Below are positions 55,431 through 64,000 of a stretch of 64,000 bases of DNA, piece after piece. Positions within the stretch are counted from its first letter, which is position 1. The number at the start of each line of letters is the position of its first letter. The notes below the pieces were generated by a model, which saw nothing but the letters and a program-made list of their open reading frames with translations, did not search any database and had not been told where the DNA came from. The translations under genes were made by a program, and so were the position numbers. Origin of the DNA: Rhytidiadelphus loreus (lineage: Eukaryota > Streptophyta > Bryopsida > Hypnales > Hylocomiaceae); contig OX344763.1 of the NCBI GenBank assembly GCA_947034895.1, forward strand, positions 68,653,093 through 68,717,092. Direction: 5' to 3'.

Positions 55431-56838
55431 GCAATTGCTCATCACATTGAATGAACTTGAACGTGGAATGGAAATATGGAATTTGAACCATGCCTACTAC
55501 TTTAATATGCAAAAATACATAAAGTCATTAAATACCTATCAAGAAGAATATGAAACATGTGGTGCAAGTTGCAAATATTCATAAACTCAAGAATTCAAAG
55601 AAATACGCAATTGCTCAACACATTGAATGAACTTGTACGTGGAATGGAAATATGGAATTTAAACAATGCCTACTACTTTAGTATGCAAAAATATAGAAAG
55701 TCATTAAATCCCTATCAAGAAGAATGGGAAACATGTGGTGCAAGTTGCAAATATTCATAAACCCAAGAATTCAAAGAAATACGCAATTGCTCATCACATT
55801 GAATGAACTTGTACGTGGAATGGAAATATGGAATTTGAACCATGCCTACTACTTTAATATGCAAAAATATATATGGTTATTAAATACCTATCAAGAAGAA
55901 TGGGAAACATGTGGTGCAAGTTGCAAATATTCATAAACTCAAAAATTCAAAGAAATACGCAATTGCTGAACACAATGAATGAACTTGTACGTGGAATGGA
56001 AGTATGGAATTTAAACCATGCTTACTACCTTAATATGCAAAAATATATAAAGTCATTAAATCCCTATCAAGAAGAATGGGAAGCATCTGGTGCAAGTTGC
56101 AAATAATCATAAACTCAAGAATTCAAAGAAATTCGCAATTGCTCATCACATTGAATGAACTTGTACGTGGAATGGAAATATGGAATTTAAACAATGCCTA
56201 CTACTTTAGTATGCAAAAATATAGAAAGTCATTAAATCCCTATCAAGAAGAATTTGAAACATCTGGTGCAAGTTGCAAATGTTCATAAACTCAAGAATTC
56301 AAAGAAATACGCAATTGCTCAGGACATTGAATGAACTTGTACATGGAATCGAACCATGGATTTTGAACCATGCCTACTTCTTTAATATGCAAAAATATAT
56401 ATGGTTATTAAATACCTATCAAGAAGAATGGGAAACATGTGGTGCAAGTTGCAAATATTCATAAACTCAAGAATTCAAAGAAATTCGCAATTGCTCATCA
56501 CATTGAATGAACTTGTACGTGGAATGGAAATATGGAATTTAAACAATGCCTACTACTTTAGTATGCAAAAATATAGAAAGTCATTAAATCCCTATCAAGA
56601 AGAATTTGAAACATCTGGTGCAAGTTGCAAATGTTCATAAATTCAAGAATTCAAAGAAATACGCAATTGCTCAGGACATGGAATGAACTTGTACATGGAA
56701 TCGAACCATGGATTTTGAACCATGCCTACTACTTTAATATGCAAAATTATATAAAGTCATTAAATCCCGATCATGAAGAATGGGAAACATGTGGTGCAAG
56801 TTGCAAATATTCATAAACTCAAGAATTCAAAGAAATAC

Positions 56839-57013
56839 GCAATTGCTCATCACATTGAATGAACTTGTACGTGGAATGGATTATAGAATTTCAACTACAC
56901 TTAGTACTTCCATTCGCAAAAGTATATAAAGTCATTGAATTCCTATCAAGAAGAATGGGAAACATTTGGTGCAAGTTGCAAATATTAATAAACTCAGGAA
57001 TTCAAAGAAATAC
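56839..57013 (+). repeat. Divergent monomer T1-like (175 bp), copy 8
   Basis: The counterpart of copy 7, 1583 bp on, with further private changes (ACACTTAGTAC, CTTCCATTCGC). Confidence 0.85.
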
Positions 57014-57189
57014 GCAATTGCTCATCACATTGAATGAACTTGAACGTGGAATGGAAATATGGAATTTGAACCATGCCTACTACTTTAATATGCAAAAATA
57101 CATAAAGTCATTAAATACCTATCAAGAAGAATGGGAAACATGTGGTGCAAGTTGCAAATATTCATAAACTCAAGAATTCAAAGAAATAC

Positions 57190-57364
57190 GCAATTGCTCA
57201 ACACATTGAATGAACTTGAACGTGGAATGGAATCCTCGATTTTGAACCATGCCTACTACTTTAATATGCCAGAATATATAAGTCATTGAATTCCTATCAA
57301 GAAGAATGGGAAACATGTGGTGCAAGTTGCAAATATTCATAAACTCAGGAATTCAAAGAAATAC
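57190..57364 (+). repeat. Divergent monomer T2 with deletion (175 bp), copy 3
   Basis: T2 alleles GGAATCCTCG and GCCAGAATATATAAG are present, but the left part is ordinary (CAACACATTG) and one A of ATATAAAG is missing. The next monomer begins TCAATTGC (at 57365) instead of GCAATTGC. Confidence 0.88.
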
Positions 57365-58244
57365 TCAATTGCTCATCACATTGAATGAACTTGTACGTGG
57401 AATGGAAATATGGAATTTAAACAATGCCTACTACTTTAGAATGCAAAAATATAGAAAGTCATTAAATCCCTATCAAGAAGAATGGGAAACATGTGGTGCA
57501 AGTTGCAAATATTCATAAACTCAAGAATTCAAAGAAATACGCAATTGCTCATCACATTGAATGAACTTGTACGTGGAATGGAAATATGGAATTTGAACCA
57601 TGCGTACTACTTTAATATGCAAAAATATATATGGTTATTAAATACCTATCAAGAAGAATGGGAAACATGTGGTGCAAGTTGCAAATATTCATAAACTCAA
57701 GAATTCAAAGAAATACGCAATTGCTGAACACAATGAATGAACTTGTACGTGGAATGGAAGTATGGAATTTAAACCATGCTTACTACTTTAATATGCAAAA
57801 ATATATAAAGTCATTAAATCCCTATCAAGAAGAATGGGAAGCATCTGGTGCAAGTTGCAAATAATCATAAATTCAAGAATTCAAAGAAATTCGCAATTGC
57901 TCATCACATTGAATGAACTTGTACGTGGAATGGAAATATGGAATTTAAACAATGCCTACTACTTTAGTATGCAAAAATATAGAAAGTCATTAAATCCCTA
58001 TCAAGAAGAATTTGAAACATCTGGTGCAAGTTGCAAATGTTCATAAACTCAAGAATTCAAAGAAATACGCAATTGCTCATCACATTGAATGAACTTGTAC
58101 GTGGAATGGAAATATGGAATTTGAACCATGCGTACTACTTTAATATGCAAAAATATATATGGTTATTAAATACCTATCAAGAAGAATGGGAAACATTTGG
58201 TGCAAGTTGCAAATATTCATAAACTCAAGAATTCAAAGAAATAC

Positions 58245-58419
58245 GCAATTGCTCAATACAATGAATGAACTTGTACGTGGAATGGAAGTATGGAATTTGA
58301 ACCATGCTTACTACTTTAATATGCAAAATTATATAAAGTCATTAAATCCCTATCAAGAAGAATTTGAAACATCTGGTGCAAGTTGCAAATGTTCATAAAC
58401 TCAAGAATTCAAAAAATAC
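58245..58419 (+). repeat. 175-bp monomer, G deletion, copy 2
   Basis: The same AATTCAAAAAATACGC deletion as at 53137, 5275 bp away, so the deletion predates that duplication. Confidence 0.9.
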
Positions 58420-58595
58420 GCAATTGCTCATCACATTGAATGAACTTGTACGTGGAATGGAAATATGGAATTTAAACAATGCCTATTACTTTAGTATGCA
58501 AAAATATAGAAAGTCATTAAATCCCTATCAAGAAGAATGTGAAACATGTGGTGCAAGTTGCAAATATTCATAAACTGAAGAATTCATAGAAATAC

Positions 58596-58771
58596 GCAAT
58601 TGCTCATCACGTTGAATGAACTTGAACGTGGAATGGAATCCTCGATTTTGAACCATGCCTACTACTTTAATATGCCAGAATATATAAAGGCATTGAATTC
58701 CTATCAAGAAGAATGGGAAACATGTGGTGCAAGTTGCAAATATTCATAAACTGAAGAATTCAAAGAAATAC
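58596..58771 (+). repeat. Divergent monomer T2, copy 4
   Basis: The full T2 allele set, 5275 bp after copy 2. Confidence 0.9.
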
Positions 58772-59299
58772 GCAATTGCTCAACACATTGAATGAACTTG
58801 TACGTGGAATGGAATTATGGATTTTGAACCATGCTTACTACTTTAATATGCAAAAATATATAAAGTCATTAAATCCCTATCAAGAAGAATGGGAAACATC
58901 TGGTGCAAGTTGCAAATATTCATAAACTCAAGAATTCAAAGAAATACGCAATTGCTCAACACATTGAATGAACTTGTAGGTGGAATGGAAATATGGAATT
59001 TGAACCATGCTTACTACTTTAATATGCAAAAATATATAAAGTCATTAAATCCCTATCAAGAAGAATGGGAAACATCAGGTGCAAGTTGCAAATATTCATA
59101 AACTCAAGAATTCAAAGAAATACGCAATTGCTCAACACATTGAATGAACTTGTACGTGGAATGGAATTATGGATTTTGAACCATGCTTACTACTTTAATA
59201 TGCAAAAGTATATATGGTTATTAAATACCTATCAAGAAGAATGGGAATCATGTGGTGCAAGTTGCAAATATTCATAAACTCAAGAATTCAATGAAATAC

Positions 59300-59474
59300 G
59301 CAATTGCTCAGCACATTGAATGAACTTGTACGTGGAATGGAATTCTGGGATTTCAACTACACCTAGTACTTTAATTCGAAAAGTATATAAAGTCATTGAA
59401 TTCCTGTCAAGATGAATGGGAAACATGTGGTGCAAGTTGCAAATTTTAATAAACTCAAGAATTCAAAGAAATAC
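59300..59474 (+). repeat. Divergent monomer T3, copy 2 (175 bp)
   Basis: As T3 copy 1 but TTCTGGGATTTC instead of TTCTGGAATTTC. Confidence 0.9.
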
Positions 59475-61234
59475 GCAATTGCTCATCACATTGAATGAAC
59501 TTGTACGTGGAATGGAAATATGGAATTTGAACCATGCCTACTACTTTAATATGCAAAAATATATATGGTTATTAAATACCTATCAAGAAGAATGGGAAAC
59601 ATGTGGTGCAAGTTGCAAATATTCATAAACTCAAAAATTCAAAGAAATACGCAATTGCTGAACACAATGAATGAACTTGTACGTGGAATGGAAGTATGGA
59701 ATTTAAACCATGCTTACTACCTTAATATGCAAAAATATATAAAGTCATTAAATCCCCATCAAGAAGAATGGGAAGCATCTGGTGCAAGTTGCAAATAATC
59801 ATAAACTCAAGAATTCAAAGAAATTCGCAATTGCTCATCACATTGAATGAACTTGTACGTGGAATGGAAATATGGAATTTAAACAATGCCTACTACTTTA
59901 GTATGCAAAAATATAGAAAGTCATTAAATCCCTATCAAGAAGAATTTGAAACATCTGGTGCAAGTTGCAAATGTTCATAATCTCAAGTATTCAAAGAAAT
60001 ACGCAATTGCTCAGGACATTGAATGAACTTGTACATGGAATCGAACCATGGATTTTGAACCATGCCTACTACTTTAATATGCAAAAATATATATGGTTAT
60101 TAAATACCTATCAAGAAGAATGGGAAACATGTGGTGCAAGTTGCAAATATTCATAAACTCAAGAATTCAAAGAAATTCGCAATTGCTCATCACATTGAAT
60201 GAACTTGTACGTGGAATGGAAATATGGAATTTGAACCATGCCTACTACTTTAATATGCAAAAATATATATGGTTATTAAATACCTATCAAGAAGAATGGG
60301 AAACATGTGGTGCAAGTTGCAAATATTCATAAACTCAAAAATTCAAAGAAATACGCAATTGCTGAACACAATGAATGAACTTGTACGTGGAATGGAAGTA
60401 TGGAATTTAAACCATGCTTACTACTTTAATATGCAAAAATATATAAAGTCATTAAATCCCTATCAAGAAGAATGGGAAGCATCTGGTGCAAGTTGCAAAT
60501 AATCATAAACTCAAGAATTCAAAGAAATTCGCAATTGCTCATCACATTGAATGAACTTGTACGTGGAATGGAAATATGGAATTTAAACAATGCCTACTAC
60601 TTTAGTATGCAAAAATATAGAAAGTCATTAAATCCCTATCAAGAAGAATTTGAAACATCTGGTGCAAGTTGCAAATGTTCATAAACTCAAGAATTCAAAG
60701 AAATACGCAATTGCTCATCACATTGAATGAACTTGTACGTGGAATGGAAATATGGAATTTGAACCATGCGTACTACTTTAATATGCAAAAATATATATGG
60801 TTATTAAATACCTATCAAGAAGAATGGGAAACATTTGGTGCAAGTTGCAAATATTCATAAACTCAAGAATTCAAAGAAATACGCAATTGCTCAATACAAT
60901 GAATGAACTTGTACGTGGAATGGAAGTATGGAATTTGAACCATGCTTACTACTTTAATATGCAAAATTATATAAAGTCATTAAATCCCTATCAAGAAGAA
61001 TTTGAAACATCTGGTGCAAGTTGCAAATGTTCATAAACTCAAGAATTCAAAGAAATTCGCAATTGCTCATCACATTGAATGAACTTGTACGTGGAATGGA
61101 AATATGGAATTTAAACAATGCCTATTACTTTAGTATGCAAAAATATAGAAAGTCATTAAATCCCTATCAAGAAGAATGTGAAACATGTGGTGCAAGTTGC
61201 AAATATTCATAAACTGAAGAATTCATAGAAATAC

Positions 61235-61410
61235 GCAATTGCTCATCACGTTGAATGAACTTGAACGTGGAATGGAATCCTCGATTTTGAACCATGCCTA
61301 CTACTTTAATATGCCAGAATATATAAAGGCATTGAATTCCTATCAAGAAGAATGGGAAACATGTGGTGCAAGTTGCAAATATTCATAAACTCAAGAATTC
61401 AAAGAAATAC
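61235..61410 (+). repeat. Divergent monomer T2, copy 5
   Basis: The full T2 allele set, 2639 bp after copy 4. Confidence 0.9.
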
Positions 61411-61938
61411 GCAATTGCTCAACACATTGAATGAACTTGTACGTGGAATGGAATTATGGATTTTGAACCATGCTTACTACTTTAATATGCAAAAATATAT
61501 AAAGTCATTAAATCCCTATCAAGAAGAATGGGAAACATCTGGTGCAAGTTGCAAATATTCATAAACTCAAGAATTCAAAGAAATACGCAATTGCTCAACA
61601 CATTGAATGAACTTGTACGTGGAATGGAATTATGGATTTTGAACCATGCTTACTACTTTAATATGCAAAAATATATAAAGTCATTAAATCCCTATCAAGA
61701 AGAATGGGAAACATCAGGTGCAAGTTGCAAATATTCATAAACTCAAGAATTCAAAGAAATACGCAATTGCTCAACACATTGAATGAACTTGTACGTGGAA
61801 TGGAATTATGGATTTTGAACCATGCTTACTACTTTAATATGCAAAAGTATATATGGTTATTAAATACCTATCAAGAAGAATGGGAATCATGTGGTGCAAG
61901 TTGCAAATATTCATAAACTCAAGAATTCAATGAAATAC

Positions 61939-62113
61939 GCAATTGCTCAGCACATTGAATGAACTTGTACGTGGAATGGAATTCTGGAATTTCAACTACA
62001 CCTAGTACTTTAATTCGAAAAGTATATAAAGTCATTGAATTCCTGTCAAGATGAATGGGAAACATGTGGTGCAAGTTGCAAATTTTAATAAACTCAAGAA
62101 TTCAAAGAAATAC
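61939..62113 (+). repeat. Divergent monomer T3, copy 3 (175 bp)
   Basis: Carries TTCTGGAATTTC like T3 copy 1, so the TTCTGGGATTTC change is private to copy 2. Confidence 0.9.
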
Positions 62114-63873
62114 GCAATTGCTCATCACATTGAATGAACTTGTACGTGGAATGGAAATATGGAATTTGAACCATGCCTACTACTTTAATATGCAAAAATA
62201 TATATGGTTATTAAATACCTATCAAGAAGAATGGGAAACATGTGGTGCAAGTTGCAAATATTCATAAACTCAAAAATTCAAAGAAATACGCAATTGCTGA
62301 ACACAATGAATGAACTTGTACGTGGAATGGAAGTATGGAATTTAAACCATGCTTACTACCTTAATATGCAAAAATATATAAAGTCATTAAATCCCCATCA
62401 AGAAGAATGGGAAGCATCTGGTGCAAGTTGCAAATAATCATAAACTCAAGAATTCAAAGAAATTCGCAATTGCTCATCACATTGAATGAACTTGTACGTG
62501 GAATGGAAATATGGAATTTAAACAATGCCTACTACTTTAGTATGCAAAAATATAGAAAGTCATTAAATCCCTATCAAGAAGAATTTGAAACATCTGGTGC
62601 AAGTTGCAAATGTTCATAATCTCAAGTATTCAAAGAAATACGCAATTGCTCAGGACATTGAATGAACTTGTACATGGAATCGAACCATGGATTTTGAACC
62701 ATGCCTACTACTTTAATATGCAAAAATATATATGGTTATTAAATACCTATCAAGAAGAATGGGAATCATGTGGTGCAAGTTGCAAATATTCATAAACTCA
62801 AGAATTCAAAGAAATTCGTAATTGCTCATCACATTGAATGAACTTGTACGTGGAATGGAAATATGGAATTTAAACAATGCCTACTACTTTAGTATGCAAA
62901 AATATAGAAAGTCATTAAATCCCTATCAAGAAGAATTTGAAACATCTGGTGCAAGTTGCAAATGTTCATAAATTCAAGAATTCAAAGAAACACGCAATTG
63001 CTCAGGACATTGAATGAACTTGTACATGGAATGGAAATATGGAATTTGAACCATGCCTACTACTTTAGTATGCAAAAATATAGAAAGTCATTAAATCCCT
63101 ATCAAGAAGAATGGGAAACATGTGGTGCAAGTTGCAAATATTCATAAACCCAAGAATTCAAAGAAATACGCAATTGCTCATCACATTGAATGAACTTGTA
63201 CGTGGAATGGAAATATGGAATTTGAACCATGCCTACTACTTTAATATGCAAAAATATATATGGTTATTAAATACCTATCAAGAAGAATGGGAAACATGTG
63301 GTGCAAGTTGCAAATATTCATAAGCTCAAAAATTCAAAGAAATACGCAATTGCTGAACACAATGAATGAACTTGTACGTGGAATGGAAGTATGGAATTTA
63401 AACCATGCTTACTACCTTAATATGCAAAAATATATAAAGTCATTAAATCCCTATCAAGAAGAATGGGAAGCATCTGGTGCAAGTTGCAAATAATCATAAA
63501 CTCAAGAATTCAAAGAAATTCGCAATTGCTCATCACATTGAATGAACTTGTACGTGGAATGGAAATATGGAATTTAAACAATGCCTACTACTTTGGTATG
63601 CAAAAATATAGAAAGTCATTAAATCCCTATCAAGAAGAATTTGAAACATCTGGTGCAAGTTGCAAATGTTCATAAACTCAAGAATTCAAAGAAATACGCA
63701 ATTGCTCAGGACATTGAATGAACTTGTACATGGAATCGAACCATGGATTTTGAACCATGCCTACTTCTTTAATATGCAAAAATATATATGGTTATTAAAT
63801 ACCTATCAAGAAGAATGGGAAACATGTGGTGCAAGTTGCAAATATTCATAAACTCAAGAATTCAAAGAAATTC

Positions 63874-64000
63874 GCAATTGCTCATCACATTGAATGAACT
63901 TGTACGTGGAATGGAAATATGGAATTTAAACAATGCCTACTACTTTAGTATGCAAAAATATAGAAAGTCATTAAATCCCTATCAAGAAGAATTTGAAACA
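63874..64000 (+). repeat. Last monomer, truncated by window end
   Basis: 127 of 176 bp, ending in GAATTTGAAACA. The array clearly continues beyond the window on this side, and base 1 is already in phase at the other end, so both array borders lie outside. Confidence 0.95.

Larger units (their letters stand above)
53089..58363 (+). repeat. HOR F, copy 1 (30 monomers, 5275 bp)
   Basis: The monomers at 53089, 53614, 53790, 54141, 54290, 54493, 54690 and 54818 recur 5275 bp later. The copy contains an internal 9-monomer repeat (54690/56273, 54818/56401, 55042/56625, 55276/56859; 1583 bp). Further on, the repeated order continues at a 1758-bp spacing (55724/57482, 55873/57631, 56076/57834). The length is 30x176 minus five one-base deletions. 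Confidence 0.83.
58364..61001 (+). repeat. HOR F, copy 2 (15 monomers)
   Basis: It follows copy 1 from 53089 to about 54950, then jumps to the order found from about 57600 (60269/57631, 60472/57834, 60669/58031, 60797/58159; offset 2638). It lacks 15 consecutive monomers that copy 1 has. It carries private changes such as GTAGGTGGAATGG (58977) and TTCTGGGATTTC (59342). Confidence 0.82.
1..64000 (+). repeat. 176-bp tandem satellite array, whole window
   Basis: Seen directly: the word GCAATTGC (or a one-base variant) recurs every 176 bp, or 175 bp in 15 monomers, from base 1 to base 63874, all on the same strand. Phased this way there are 363 full monomers and a 127-bp partial. Typical order within a monomer: GCAATTGC, a variable block, ATGAACTTG, a GGAATGG-rich stretch, CTACTACTTTAATATGC, an AT-rich core with TATATAAAG, CCTATCAAGAAGAATGG, GGTGCAAGTTGCAA, TATTCATAAA, and CAAGAATTCAAAG. 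A hand count gives 32% GC for one monomer. Known: centromeric satellites of many plants and animals have units of about 150-180 bp, near one nucleosome. Inferred: a centromeric or pericentromeric array of an unidentified eukaryote. I do not recognise the family. Tandem subrepeats of another locus are possible but less likely at this length. Confidence 0.97.
61002..64000 (+). repeat. HOR F, copy 3 (at least 17 monomers, cut by window end)
   Basis: It matches copy 2 at 2639-bp spacing (58889/61528, 59065/61704, 59416/62055, 59768/62407, 59965/62604). From about 62956 it follows the middle of copy 1 (55724/63111, 55873/63260, 56076/63463, 56273/63660). It therefore has at least part of the segment missing from copy 2. 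The G deletion of copies 1 and 2 is absent here. Confidence 0.8.

Noticed and set aside
49603..62090. AATAAA polyadenylation signals (in TTAATAAACTC variants)
   Set aside because: They arise from one base change in a few monomers next to T1 and T3 units, with no upstream gene.
118..63851. Hundreds of 60-100 codon open frames on the + strand, one per monomer
   Set aside because: They are copies of one frame created by the repeat. Since 176 is not a multiple of 3, successive frames shift and overlap by about 37 bp. Differences between monomers change residues freely, one HOR fixes a stop, and no other gene signal accompanies them. None is annotated as a CDS.
1..64000. CRISPR array or other prokaryotic direct repeat
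   Set aside because: The repeat units are contiguous with no unique spacers, the unit is 176 bp, and there are no cas-like genes or prokaryotic sequence.
1..64000. Transposon, retroelement or viral insertion within the array
   Set aside because: The 176-bp phase never shifts by more than single bases, so no insertion of any length is present.
1..64000. Assignment to a named satellite (e.g. human alpha satellite, Arabidopsis 178-bp repeat, Brassica 176-bp repeat)
   Set aside because: The motifs do not resemble what I know of those families. Shared length alone is not evidence, so no name is given.

Overview
The whole window is one uninterrupted satellite DNA array. A 176-bp unit repeats head to tail, always in the same orientation, from the first base to the last. 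With the unit phased at its GCAATTGC palindrome (first copy at base 1, last start at 63874), there are 363 complete monomers plus a 127-bp partial one. Of these, 348 are 176 bp and 15 are 175 bp (348x176 + 15x175 = 63873). One typical monomer, counted by hand, has 56 G/C in 176 bp, about 32% GC. I see no gene, RNA gene, transposon, CRISPR array or unique sequence.

A megasatellite-like array with a near-nucleosomal monomer, long runs and nested higher-order repeats (HORs) points to a eukaryotic centromeric or pericentromeric satellite. I do not recognise the family and cannot name the species or kingdom. Centromeric function is an inference from architecture only.

Layout, all in monomer multiples. 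1-8.4 kb: macro-repeat with successive copies of 17 (its start lies outside the window), 14 and 13 monomers plus a partial fourth. 8.4-10.2 kb: 3-monomer tandem. 10.2-28.5 kb: 12-mer HOR (2112 bp), with expanded copies of 24, 16 and 19 monomers. 28.5-38.3 kb: 27- and 23-monomer macro-repeats with nested 5-mers and a fresh dimer duplication. 38.3-47.3 kb: mosaic zone with an 8-mer duplication, a 5-mer block copied from 13.7 kb upstream, and a clean 7-mer tandem duplication. 47.4-52 kb: 13-mer and 12-mer copies of one HOR. 52-53.1 kb: a short junction. 53.1-64 kb: 30-mer, 15-mer and a partial copy of another HOR.

Two trends stand out. Fourteen of the 15 one-base deletions, and all the strongly divergent monomer types, lie right of 40.6 kb, so the left part looks more recently homogenised. 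The same short-range monomer alleles and monomer pairs also recur across all blocks, so the blocks have exchanged sequence. The 60-100 codon open frames found in most monomers are judged to be non-coding by-products of the repeat.
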